Made by a program: the position numbers and the translations under genes. A DNA stretch of 13,407 nt. Origin: Chloroflexota bacterium. GTDB lineage: Bacteria; Chloroflexota; Dehalococcoidia; Dehalococcoidales; UBA3254. Below are positions 7,006-13,407 of this stretch, in pieces. Position 1 is the stretch's first letter, and every line of letters starts with the position of its first letter. The notes below the pieces were generated by a model, which saw only the letters and a list, made by a program, of their open reading frames with translations, ran no database searches and was not told the DNA's origin. The stretch is taken from the NCBI GenBank assembly GCA_017860765.1, contig JAGDMY010000009.1, positions 1 through 13,407 of the forward strand, read 5' to 3'.

Positions 7006-7507
7006 GGCCTTTTCCTCCCTTTAATTTACTGGCGGCTTCCAGCACGGCCTGGATATGCTGCGGGTACGTCCCGCAGCGGCAGAGGTTGCCCACCAGCGCT
7101 TCTTTGATTTCATCTACGGTCGGAATGGGGTTCTTGTCCAGGAGGGCCTTGGCGGTGACTACGAAGCCGGGAGTACAAAAACCGCATTGCATGCAGCTAT
7201 GTTTAACATAGGCTTCGATGAGGGGATGGCCAGCCCGGGCAATCCCTTCAATAGTCTCGATGGCTTTCCCGTCACATTCTATGGCGAGGGTCATACAGGA
7301 AAGAACCGGCCTTCCCTCTATGATGACGGCACAGGCGCCGCATGCGCCTTCAGCACAAAACTCTTTGGTCCCCGTCATCCCGAGCAACTCCGTGATTACA
7401 TACTGGAGGGTCCAGTGGGACTCCACTTTGAGTTTATGGGGATTGCCGTTGACCAGCAGGTCTATGACGCTTTCTGAGACTAGAGAATCTTTTGGCGTTG
7501 GCAACAT
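6962..7507 (-). CDS. [2Fe-2S] small subunit of the Mo-hydroxylase (HcrC/CoxS-like)
   Basis: This 181-residue protein has two [2Fe-2S] domains in the standard order. The plant-ferredoxin type cluster uses C51, C56, C59 and C71 (FCAEGACGAC ... SC). The helical-domain cluster uses C108-x2-C111 and C143-x-C145 (CMQCGFCTPGF and GNLCRCGTYP), with the usual 31-residue spacing between the pairs. It carries electrons between the molybdenum centre and the FAD subunit. It is first in the minus-strand operon; the ATG at 7507 has GAGG about 4 bases upstream. The protein ends in a basic tail (KGGKGRGKSRNAKNRRAIR) longer than the usual family end, and its last codons overlap the start of the large-subunit gene by 44 bases. 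The first ten residues or so are weakly conserved, so the true start could lie slightly downstream. Confidence 0.93.
   Translation of the reverse strand: MLPTPKDSLVSESVIDLLVNGNPHKLKVESHWTLQYVITELLGMTGTKEFCAEGACGACAVIIEGRPVLSCMTLAIECDGKAIETIEGIARAGHPLIEAYVKHSCMQCGFCTPGFVVTAKALLDKNPIPTVDEIKEALVGNLCRCGTYPQHIQAVLEAASKLKGGKGRGKSRNAKNRRAIR
7014..7019 (-). promoter_or_regulatory. Ribosome binding site for the large-subunit GTG start
   Basis: On the minus strand GGGAGG lies 8 bases before GTG at 7005. It lies inside the small-subunit coding sequence, supports the GTG over the in-frame ATG five codons later, and implies coupled translation of the two subunits. Confidence 0.65.
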
Positions 7508-7580
7508 TTACCTCAACCCCTTTCTGGCTTTTATCGGGCCAGGCAGACTGGGAGAAATTAAAACAATTTACATAAAGCGC

Positions 7581-7598
7581 GGCTATCAAAATATAGCC
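7581..7598. repeat. Inverted repeat, possible operator or leader hairpin of the Mo operon
   Basis: GGCTAT and ATAGCC form a perfect 6+6 inverted repeat around a 6-base centre (CAAAAT). It lies about 75-95 bases upstream of the small-subunit ATG, just downstream of the minus-strand promoter candidate. The 18-base span with two-fold symmetry fits a dimeric repressor site, or a small hairpin in the 5' leader of the mRNA. No regulator gene is in the window to pair with it. Confidence 0.4.
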
Positions 7599-7618
7599 AC
7601 TTTTGAGAATATACCAGT

Positions 7619-7647
7619 ATTTTAAAGGTAACCAGGCAACTATACAA
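7619..7647 (-). promoter_or_regulatory. Candidate promoter of the Mo-hydroxylase operon
   Basis: On the minus strand TTGTAT (7647-7642) and TAAAAT (7624-7619) are separated by exactly 17 bases. Transcription would start near 7612 and leave a leader of about 105 bases before the ATG at 7507, containing the inverted repeat at 7581-7598. Both hexamers deviate from consensus, so this is a moderate candidate only. Confidence 0.4.
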
Positions 7648-7723
7648 CCATTGATGATAATGCATGACCGGCTCTGTCGCCTTTCGGTAGTTCGTCAATA
7701 GTCTGTTGCGGGGCTTTTTTCCA

Positions 7724-7752
7724 TTGACAGGCAATTACGATTATGCTATACA
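7724..7752 (+). promoter_or_regulatory. Sigma-70 type promoter for the SDR-dehydratase genes
   Basis: TTGACA at 7724-7729 is a perfect -35 hexamer, and TATACA at 7747-7752 is a good -10 hexamer, with the ideal 17-base spacer. Transcription would start near 7759, giving a leader of about 170 bases before the ATG at 7932. This is the best promoter match noticed in the window. Confidence 0.7.
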
Positions 7753-7931
7753 AAAGAGGCAATCCGCCAGACTATCCCGGCCTCGAAGCATTTTTTCCCA
7801 GTTTATTAATTATTATTATTGGCGGTAAGGATCTTCCTCAGAGAAAAACTCTTAGATGTTTGGAACGTGATCATACTGGAACCGGGACTATCGTGTGGCA
7901 CCAGGAATAACGGCAAGGAAGGAGGGCTAAA

Positions 7932-8711
7932 ATGGGCAGGGTAGAAGGAAAAGTCGCGGTCGTAACCGGAGGGTCCAGGGGATTGGGCCAGGAAATCTGC
8001 AGGCTCCTGGCCAAAGAAGGGGCAAGGGTGGCCGTAACCGATATTCTCGATATCGAGGGCGAGAAAACGGTGGAGGAGATAGTTAACAGCGGTGGAGTTG
8101 CCAGATACTACCATCTGAATGTAACTCAAGAAGAAGGGGTTAAAGAGGCTTTATCAGCCATCTTTAAGGATTTTCAGAAAATAAATATACTGATCAATAA
8201 CGCTGGAATCAGCGGCCCTCTGAAGCCCACTCATGAGATTGGTGAGGGGGAGTGGTACCAGGTTTTGGATGTAGATGCCAAGGGGGTTTTCCTGTGCACC
8301 AAACACACCATCCCTTATATGAAGGCTGGAGGGGGCGGAAGCATCATCAATATATCCTCGGTGTACGGTATTGTGGCCGGCATTGATGATCCACCTCCTT
8401 ATCTTTATCATGCCGCTAAAGGTGCCGTGAGAGTGATGACCAAATCGGACGCTGTGTGTTATGCCAGGGATAAAATTCGCGTCAACTCCGTTCATCCGGG
8501 CTGGATCTGGACTCCCATGCTGGGTGAGGTCAGCCGTAAATTCCCGGGCGGACCGGCAGAGTTTAACAAGCAGTTCTTTGAGCGTATTCCTCTGGGACAC
8601 TGGGGTGAACCCGCTGACGTAGCCTACGGAGTGCTTTTCTTAGCTTCAGACGAATCCAAGTTTATCACCGGGAGCGAGATGGTTATCGACGGCGGCTATG
8701 TTGCCTGGTGA
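7932..8711 (+). CDS. Short-chain dehydrogenase/reductase (classical SDR)
   Basis: This 259-residue protein is a classical SDR of normal length. The cofactor motif TGGSRGLG is at residues 12-19, and Asp37 at the end of the second strand favours NAD(H) over NADP(H). The structural NNAG motif is at 89-92, and the catalytic Ser (142 or 143), Tyr159 and Lys163 (YHAAK) are present. The end INGxxG-type region reads VIDGGYVAW. Such enzymes interconvert secondary alcohols and ketones; close relatives are often named cyclopentanol or hydroxysteroid dehydrogenases, but the substrate cannot be assigned. GGAGG lies just before the ATG. The IlvD-family gene follows after 34 bases on the same strand, so the two are probably one transcript from the promoter at 7724-7752. 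Oxidising a hydroxy acid or reducing an oxo compound in the same route as the dehydratase is plausible. Confidence 0.9.
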   Translation: MGRVEGKVAVVTGGSRGLGQEICRLLAKEGARVAVTDILDIEGEKTVEEIVNSGGVARYYHLNVTQEEGVKEALSAIFKDFQKINILINNAGISGPLKPTHEIGEGEWYQVLDVDAKGVFLCTKHTIPYMKAGGGGSIINISSVYGIVAGIDDPPPYLYHAAKGAVRVMTKSDAVCYARDKIRVNSVHPGWIWTPMLGEVSRKFPGGPAEFNKQFFERIPLGHWGEPADVAYGVLFLASDESKFITGSEMVIDGGYVAW

Positions 8712-8745
8712 ACAGGGGCAAATTATGTGACGGAGAACAGGGGAT

Positions 8746-10413
8746 ATGAGAAGCAACGTCATGAAGAAGGGTATTGAACGGGCTCCACAGCGGGCTGCCC
8801 TCTACGGAGCGGGCTGCACTAAAGGGGACCTCGAAAAGCCCTTCATTGGCGTAATCCAGAGCGCCAGCGAAATTTTTCCAGGCCATTTGCATTTGGGACT
8901 TGTCGCGCAGTGGGTTAAAGCGGGTATAAGAGGAGCCGGCGGCGTGCCTTTTGAGATGGGAACAATATCCCTCGGGGAATGTCTTAACGATGGTACACCA
9001 GGTATGCGATACAATTTACCCAGCCGGGAATTAATCGCCGATTCAGTGGAAATCCTGGCTGGAGCATATGCCCTGGATGGCCTGGTGCTGATACCCAACT
9101 GTGACAAAATTGTTCCCGGTATGCTCATGGGAGCAGTCCGGGTCAATATTCCGGCCATTTTCATCAGCGGCGGCCCGATGTTAGCCGGCCGGTGTTTTGA
9201 AAAAGGCGAGGCCAGGCTGCTGGATATCTCGAAAGTTAACGAAGCCATGGGTCGGGTAATAAGGGGAGTAATTAGCGAAGCCGACCTGGAAAGGATCGAG
9301 CAGGCTGCCTGTCCCACCTGCGGCAGTTGCGCGGGGATGTTTACCGCCAACACCATGAACTGCTTGACCGAAGTACTGGGGATGGCGCTCCCGGGTAACG
9401 GGACCATCCCAGCTGTCGACAGCCGCAGAATTCGTCTGGCCAAAGATACCGGCCAGGCGATTATCGACCTCATAAAGAGACAGCTCTGTCCGCGGGACAT
9501 CGTGACAGAGAAAGCTATTGATAATGCCTTCGCCGTGGGAATGGCGCTGGGTGGCAGCTCCAATCTTGTGCTGCATCTGCCGGCGATAGCCCATGAGGCT
9601 GGTTTCAATTTCCCCCTGTCCCGTATCAATGAGATCAGCGAAGTGACCCCCCTGATCGCCAAATTCAGCCCGGCCTCGGAATACCGGCTGGAACATCTGG
9701 ACCTGGCCGGAGGGATTCCGGCGGTAATGAAGGAATTAGAGGCGAAGCTCTGCGTTGACGGCCCGACCGTCACCGGAAAAACAGTCCGGGACAATTTGCA
9801 GACTGCCAGGGTGAAAGATAGAAAAGTTATCCGGCCCCTATCTGACCCCTATTCGCCCACGGGTGGCATCACTGTGCTGTATGGCAATTTGGCCCCGGAT
9901 GGGGCAGTGGTTAAAAGCAGTGCTGTTGACAGCGAGATCCGGGTCCACCGGGGTCCAGCCCGCGTTTTTAACTCGGAGCATGAAACTACCCGGTCCATTA
10001 TGCAGGGTAAATTTAGCAAAGGGGACGTAATTGTGATTCGTTATGAGGGGCCGAAGGGAAGTCCAGGTATGGTAGAGATGCTCTGGCCAACCTCCTTGCT
10101 CTGCGGCATGGGAAGGGAAAAGGAGGTGGCCCTTATCACAGACGGGCGTTTTTCCGGGGCGACCCGCGGGCTGGCAGTCGGACATATTTCTCCCGAAGCA
10201 GCGGGTGGAGGCCCGATTGCGGCCCTCCAGGATGGCGACATGATAAATATTGATATTGACAACCATATAATCCACGTGGAGTTAACCGGGGCCGAAATTT
10301 CAGCCCGCTTGGCCCGATTGCCACCTTTTAAGCCCAGAGTCGAGTCCGGTTACCTCAAGCGTTATCTGGACAGGGTGACATCCGCCAGTGAAGGGGCAAT
10401 CCTGCGTGATTAG
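8746..10413 (+). CDS. IlvD/Edd-family dehydratase (dihydroxy-acid or sugar-acid dehydratase)
   Basis: This 555-residue protein has the full length of the family, which removes water from 2,3-dihydroxy acids to give 2-oxoacids using an Fe-S cluster and Mg2+. Conserved blocks are FPGHLHLG at 44-51, [10 protein letters not shown] at 91-100, PNCDK at 117-121, [15 protein letters not shown] at 188-202, VLYGN and VIRYEGPKG, and the end [18 protein letters not shown]. The residues after [10 protein letters not shown] read SLGEC where E. coli IlvD has VDDGI. Thus Glu78 takes the place of the Mg-binding Asp, a pattern I associate with sugar-acid dehydratases such as L-arabinonate dehydratase. The rest of that block ([10 protein letters not shown]) is IlvD-like. 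Branched-chain amino acid synthesis is therefore possible but not certain, and no symbol is given. No other ilv genes flank it. The ATG at 8746 is chosen over one at 8761. Confidence 0.87.
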   Translation: MRSNVMKKGIERAPQRAALYGAGCTKGDLEKPFIGVIQSASEIFPGHLHLGLVAQWVKAGIRGAGGVPFEMGTISLGECLNDGTPGMRYNLPSRELIADSVEILAGAYALDGLVLIPNCDKIVPGMLMGAVRVNIPAIFISGGPMLAGRCFEKGEARLLDISKVNEAMGRVIRGVISEADLERIEQAACPTCGSCAGMFTANTMNCLTEVLGMALPGNGTIPAVDSRRIRLAKDTGQAIIDLIKRQLCPRDIVTEKAIDNAFAVGMALGGSSNLVLHLPAIAHEAGFNFPLSRINEISEVTPLIAKFSPASEYRLEHLDLAGGIPAVMKELEAKLCVDGPTVTGKTVRDNLQTARVKDRKVIRPLSDPYSPTGGITVLYGNLAPDGAVVKSSAVDSEIRVHRGPARVFNSEHETTRSIMQGKFSKGDVIVIRYEGPKGSPGMVEMLWPTSLLCGMGREKEVALITDGRFSGATRGLAVGHISPEAAGGGPIAALQDGDMINIDIDNHIIHVELTGAEISARLARLPPFKPRVESGYLKRYLDRVTSASEGAILRD

Positions 10414-10444
10414 GAGGGATAGGAACATTGGCTGGAGGGCGAAT

Positions 10445-11371
10445 TTATAGCAGGTCCGCCGGGAAAGCCATTACGTCGTCTATTTGGCGGGTATCGCAAA
10501 AAAGCATTACCAGCCTGTCTACCCCGAGGGCGATGCCCGAGCTCTCAGGCAGGTATTCTACAGCCTCTAAAAATTTCTGCGGCCAGGCTGAGGGTTTGCC
10601 GGCCCTGCGAAGCTGCTCGGCTTCGAGCTTGAAGCGTTGAGCTTGCTCTGAAGGTTCGGTAAGCTCGCTATAGGCGTTGGCGATTTCCAGTCCGCCGATA
10701 AATATCTCCGCCCTTTCCGCTACTGGAGGGCTGCCCGGCCTCAAGCGCGCCAGAGAGGCGCACTCGGGAGGATAATCCAGGATGACAGTGGGCCTTTCGG
10801 AGAGGAATCCGGGTATCACTCTGGCCACCAGATCGTCATCAAACCTTTGGCCGTCAAAGGTTTTAAAGGGGTCCCAGCCTGCCCAGCGGAGAAAAGCCTC
10901 GCGAACCGTTATTTGCGGCCAGGGGAGGCTCAGGTCAATCTCCTGGCCCTGATATTTCAAAACCTGGCCGCAGCCCGTTTTGCCAGCCAGGTCAAGCACC
11001 ATCTCCTGTGCATCCCGGATCACCTGCAGGTAGTCTCCTCTGGCCCGGTACCATTCCAGCATAGTAAATTCAGGATTATGATTTTGGCCCCTTTCATCTT
11101 TGCGAAAGCAGTGGCAGATCTGGAAAATTCGATCATAACCGGCGGAAAGAAGGCGTTTCATCTGCAATTCCGGTGAGGTCGAAAGGAACCAGCCTTCGGA
11201 GGTAAAAGGGCTGATGAACTGCTCCGGCGCGACCGCCGGCACCCGGAGAGGAGTCTCCACTTCAATGAAATCCCGTTGCCGAAAGAAAGCTCGAATACCC
11301 TCCAAGATTGAAGACCGGCATTCGAGCTTTGACTTAATGCGAGAAAGCCTCTTTAATTCGTCGGGCGGCAT
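10445..11371 (-). CDS. epmA: Elongation factor P--(R)-beta-lysine ligase
   Basis: This 308-residue protein is a class II lysyl-tRNA synthetase-like catalytic domain without the N-terminal anticodon-binding domain, as in EpmA (GenX/PoxA/YjeA). Motif 1 lies around FIEVETP at 35-41, then STSPELQMKRLL at 64-75, motif 2 FQICHCFRKDERG...NPEFTMLEWY at 83-108, and motif 3 SSGIALGVDRLVML at 277-290. EpmA attaches (R)-beta-lysine to a conserved Lys of EF-P, helping ribosomes pass proline runs. It begins one base after the stop of the EF-P gene (TAG-G-ATG), so translation is probably coupled, and the pairing gives a very secure function. EpmB, the aminomutase making beta-lysine, is not in the window. 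The gene converges on the IlvD-family gene with a 31-base gap and no obvious terminator. Confidence 0.95.
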   Translation of the reverse strand: MPPDELKRLSRIKSKLECRSSILEGIRAFFRQRDFIEVETPLRVPAVAPEQFISPFTSEGWFLSTSPELQMKRLLSAGYDRIFQICHCFRKDERGQNHNPEFTMLEWYRARGDYLQVIRDAQEMVLDLAGKTGCGQVLKYQGQEIDLSLPWPQITVREAFLRWAGWDPFKTFDGQRFDDDLVARVIPGFLSERPTVILDYPPECASLARLRPGSPPVAERAEIFIGGLEIANAYSELTEPSEQAQRFKLEAEQLRRAGKPSAWPQKFLEAVEYLPESSGIALGVDRLVMLFCDTRQIDDVMAFPADLL

Positions 11372-11372
11372 C

Positions 11373-11936
11373 CTATTTTGAGCCTACTCGCTCGATATAA
11401 GTGCCAGTCCGGGTATCTACTTTAATGACATCGCCTTCTTTAACGAAGGCGGGAACACCCACTGTAATACCGGTTTCGAGCTTACCCTCTTTCATCTGAG
11501 CGGTAATGGTCGCTCCTTTTAAGCTGGCAGAGGTTTCCAGCACTTTAAGTTCTACCACCTTGGGTATCTGCAAGTCTATGGGGCGGCCCTCCCACATCAT
11601 AACCACCACCGGCGTGCCTTCTTTCAAAAACCCGGTCTTTTCTCCAACCTGTTCCTTGGTCATGGGAATTTGTTCAAAACTGGAACTGTCCATGAAGATG
11701 AAATTATCGCCTTCCTGATATAGATATTGCATCTCATGCATCGTAATACTGGTCTCTTCTACCTTGTCCCCGGAATGGTAGGTGATATCGAGAACATTAC
11801 CGCTGAAGAGGTTGCGCAATCTGAATTTGTATATGGCGCGACCCTTTCCTGGTTTCACGAATTCTACGGTTTCTACAGAGAAGGGGGTGTTGTCAATCAG
11901 AAGTTTGGTGTTTTTGCTAACCTCTTCAATGTTCAC
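11373..11936 (-). CDS. efp: Translation elongation factor P
   Basis: This 187-residue protein has the normal length and three-domain pattern of EF-P: a KOW-like N-terminal domain with VKPGKGRAIYKFRLRNL, a middle OB domain (EGTPVVVMMWEGRPIDLQIP) and a C-terminal OB domain (TSASLKGATITAQMKEGKLETG ... VKEGDVIKVDTRTGTY). EF-P binds stalled ribosomes between the P and E sites and promotes peptide bonds in polyproline stretches. Lys31, at the tip of the PGKG loop, is the site modified by EpmA, and the adjacent epmA gene fits this. The start is GTG at 11936 with AGGAG 8 bases upstream. A small hairpin at 11953-11968 lies just upstream of this site. The gene before it on the strand is an unrelated surface protein, 112 bases away. 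Confidence 0.97.
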   Translation of the reverse strand: MNIEEVSKNTKLLIDNTPFSVETVEFVKPGKGRAIYKFRLRNLFSGNVLDITYHSGDKVEETSITMHEMQYLYQEGDNFIFMDSSSFEQIPMTKEQVGEKTGFLKEGTPVVVMMWEGRPIDLQIPKVVELKVLETSASLKGATITAQMKEGKLETGITVGVPAFVKEGDVIKVDTRTGTYIERVGSK

Positions 11937-11952
11937 CAGTTATACTCCTTGA

Positions 11953-11968
11953 CCCCGGTTGGTCGGGG
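11953..11968. repeat. Small inverted repeat in the efp leader
   Basis: CCCCG and CGGGG form a 5+5 inverted repeat around a 6-base loop, ending about 5 bases before the AGGAG of efp. It could form a leader hairpin that affects initiation. It is short enough to be chance. Confidence 0.25.
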
Positions 11969-12000
11969 CATAAAATTAGCCGGATTCTCTAAACCAGCAG

Positions 12001-12024
12001 AGAGGGGGAGACTTGCCCCCCTCT
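12001..12024. terminator. GC-rich hairpin between the surface-protein gene and efp
   Basis: AGAGGGGG at 12001-12008 and CCCCCTCT at 12017-12024 form a perfect 8-base-pair stem with an 8-base loop, 25 bases beyond the stop of the surface-protein gene. The position fits the end of that transcript. However, the T-rich tail (TCTTTT, 12025-12030) follows the stem on the plus strand, not on the minus strand where the gene lies. It may act as a 3' hairpin or weak bidirectional terminator. Confidence 0.45.
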
Positions 12025-12048
12025 TCTTTTCGCCGGGAAAAACCGGGC

Positions 12049-13407
12049 TCAGTTTTGTTCCGGTCTATTGCTGCCGAATCCGCGGCCCGACCGACGGCCG
12101 ATATAGTAGCCGATGCCCAGCAGCAGAATGGCAACGACGGCATAGATAAAATACAGGAGCCAGGGGGGCAATTGTGAACCGGAGGTGCCCGGAGTGCCGC
12201 TGGTGCCGGTGCCCACCACGAAAGTCTGGGTAAGTGACCAGGGTCCCTCGTTGGAAGCCCCATCTATAGCTTCGACCCGCCAATAATAAGGCCTGTCTTT
12301 GCCGGCTGCTCTCAATTGCTCCTGGGCGGTAAGCTGGTAAGTGGGTTCCGTCAAACCGGCCTTTTGAACAAAGAGGGAATTAAATCCAGGATCCTGTGCG
12401 ACTTGCAGGGTGTAAGATACGCCGCTGGGGTCTGTCACGGGCGTCCACTGGAATTTAGCCAGAGGATCCGCCTGGGCATCCTTCGCCGGAGCTAGCAGGG
12501 TGGGAGCAGGAGGGGGAGTGGACTCCATGGTAAAGGTCAAGGACATCTTATTGGTCCCATCAGAAGCTGTTACCGCATGATCTCCGTGCTTCCCGGCCGG
12601 GACTTTAAAGTTAACAGAGTACAGGCCTTCGGCGCTCACGGTAGTCGTTGCGATCTGCGTACCATCGTAGGTAACGATTACCTGTGCTCCAGCTTTGAAG
12701 GCGCTGCCGCTGACTGTGACTTCGGAGCCAACGTTGCCGGTAACCTGGTTCCCGGCCGCACTGCCGAGGCTAATCTGGGAGAACGCTGTGGCGGTGAACC
12801 CCAGTGTCACCTGGTTGACACCATCAGATACATTTATTTGATGCGGCCCGGCCAGACTGGGGGGCACTTTAAAGGTCGTGGAAAACGCTCCGCTGGCATC
12901 GGAGGTAGGTGATGCTATGCCGGAGTTATCATACTTAATACTGATCGGGGCTTTGGCGGCAAACCCGCTGCCGCTTACAGAGACGCTGCCGCCGATGGCC
13001 CCGGTGGTCGGGTCCAATTTTACCGCGCTGGTTACCGTAAAAGCGGCTTTACTCGTGGTGTTGCCATCGCTGGCGGCGATTTCATAAGGATTGGCGGCGT
13101 AGCCAGGGACGATAATATTCGCGGAAAAATTTCCGCTGCTGTCACTGGTAATTACTTTGGGATCTGTGTCTATTTTGGTATTATTAAAAGTTACCATGAT
13201 AGTTGCATTTGCCGTAAAACCACCGCCGGATATCTTTACTGATGTGCCAACGGGACCGCTGTTGGGGCTGATAGTGGTGGCCTGCACAGTGGTAATGGCG
13301 GCAGTATCGAAAAATCCTTCTACATCAGTGGCAGTCAGGGTATGGCTGCCACCCTGCAGCGAGGGGACATCAATCTTGGCATCGGTGAAAGCTCCGCTGG
13401 TATCTGC
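12049..13407 (-). CDS. Repetitive IPT/Ig-like surface protein with FN3-like domain and C-terminal membrane anchor (partial)
   Basis: The frame runs without a stop from the right edge to the TAA-type end at 12049, giving the last 452 residues; the N-terminus is outside the window. The GTG at 13287 is not a likely start because the repeat pattern continues upstream of it. There are about four Ig/IPT-like repeats with a period near 84 residues, each with a glycine-rich VSGSGF-type strand, an SGAFS-type turn and a SDG motif. They are followed by an FN3-like domain (about 300-399, with YYWRVEAIDGASN), a Gly-Ser-Thr-Pro linker, a membrane helix (WLLYFIYAVVAILLLGIGYYIG, about 416-437) and a short basic tail. 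The protein probably displays its repeats outside the cell and is anchored at the C-terminus. Its ligand or role is unknown. Similar architectures are familiar to me from Chloroflexota, from memory only. Confidence 0.8.
   Translation of the reverse strand, partial: ADTSGAFTDAKIDVPSLQGGSHTLTATDVEGFFDTAAITTVQATTISPNSGPVGTSVKISGGGFTANATIMVTFNNTKIDTDPKVITSDSSGNFSANIIVPGYAANPYEIAASDGNTTSKAAFTVTSAVKLDPTTGAIGGSVSVSGSGFAAKAPISIKYDNSGIASPTSDASGAFSTTFKVPPSLAGPHQINVSDGVNQVTLGFTATAFSQISLGSAAGNQVTGNVGSEVTVSGSAFKAGAQVIVTYDGTQIATTTVSAEGLYSVNFKVPAGKHGDHAVTASDGTNKMSLTFTMESTPPPAPTLLAPAKDAQADPLAKFQWTPVTDPSGVSYTLQVAQDPGFNSLFVQKAGLTEPTYQLTAQEQLRAAGKDRPYYWRVEAIDGASNEGPWSLTQTFVVGTGTSGTPGTSGSQLPPWLLYFIYAVVAILLLGIGYYIGRRSGRGFGSNRPEQN

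Larger units (their letters stand above)
7508..7931. other. Divergent intergenic region, 424 bp, no gene seen
   Basis: This stretch separates the minus-strand Mo-hydroxylase operon from the plus-strand SDR-dehydratase pair. It has no convincing reading frame. It is AT-richer than the flanking genes, most clearly around 7801-7820. It holds a near-consensus plus-strand promoter, a weaker minus-strand promoter candidate, and a perfect inverted repeat near the Mo operon, each listed separately. A second weak pair, CCGCCA at 7764-7769 and TGGCGG at 7820-7825, could close a loop in the long SDR leader, but six base pairs over 50 bases is not strong evidence. Confidence 0.7.

Noticed and set aside
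7705..7720. GC-rich stretch followed by six T residues, resembling a plus-strand terminator
   Set aside because: No matching upstream stem arm was found, and no plus-strand gene ends nearby.
8046..8057. Perfect 12-base palindrome CTCGATATCGAG
   Set aside because: It is inside the SDR coding sequence, at conserved protein positions, and occurs once. Chance is the simplest explanation.
8802..9794. Long minus-strand open frame (330 codons) opposite the IlvD-family gene
   Set aside because: It lies fully inside a well-supported dehydratase, and its translation is low-complexity Ser/Pro/Ala without family features.
13285..13287. GTG as the start of the surface protein
   Set aside because: The same frame stays open to the window edge and the upstream 40 codons continue the same repeat pattern, so this is an internal Val codon.

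Overview
The window reads as an anaerobic, metabolically versatile bacterium, most likely an uncultured Chloroflexota of the Dehalococcoidia type. This placement is an inference. It rests on the C-terminally membrane-anchored IPT/Ig-repeat plus FN3-like protein at the right edge, a ferredoxin-dependent 2-oxoacid oxidoreductase, a molybdenum hydroxylase operon with many iron-sulfur clusters, and strong Shine-Dalgarno sites with some GTG starts. No rRNA, tRNA, CRISPR array, transposase or phage gene was seen.

Layout. (1) Positions 1-1743, + strand: the 3' end of an indolepyruvate:ferredoxin oxidoreductase alpha subunit (iorA-like), then iorB and a ketopantoate-reductase-family gene, closely spaced. 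(2) Positions 7507 down to 1767, - strand: a four-gene operon in the order 2Fe-2S small subunit, molybdopterin large subunit, FAD subunit and MoaD/ThiS-like sulfur carrier. (3) Positions 7508-7931: a 424 bp divergent intergenic region with a near-consensus + strand promoter, a weaker - strand promoter candidate and a perfect 6+6 inverted repeat. (4) Positions 7932-10413, + strand: a short-chain dehydrogenase/reductase and an IlvD/Edd-family dehydratase. (5) Positions 11936 down to 10445, - strand: elongation factor P and its lysine ligase EpmA, one base apart. (6) Positions 13407 down to 12049, - strand: the C-terminal part of a repetitive surface protein, open at the window edge.

The standout is the 792-residue FAD subunit. 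It looks like the FAD subunit of 4-hydroxybenzoyl-CoA reductase (HcrB type). A complete GltD/NfnB-like NAD(P)H oxidoreductase module of about 460 residues is inserted inside its [4Fe-4S] loop, apparently between the third and fourth cysteine ligands. With the small and large subunits this would make a Mo hydroxylase or dehydroxylase wired directly to NAD(P)H. The MoaD-like protein at the end of the same operon may serve its cofactor.

How the genes may work together is inference. The IlvD-family dehydratase (2-oxoacid forming), the SDR, the ketopantoate-reductase-like enzyme and IorAB (2-oxoacid to acyl-CoA plus reduced ferredoxin) could all meet at 2-oxoacids. The Mo enzyme could activate or reduce a substrate entering the same route. 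The substrate cannot be read from the sequence. EF-P and EpmA form a separate translation module.
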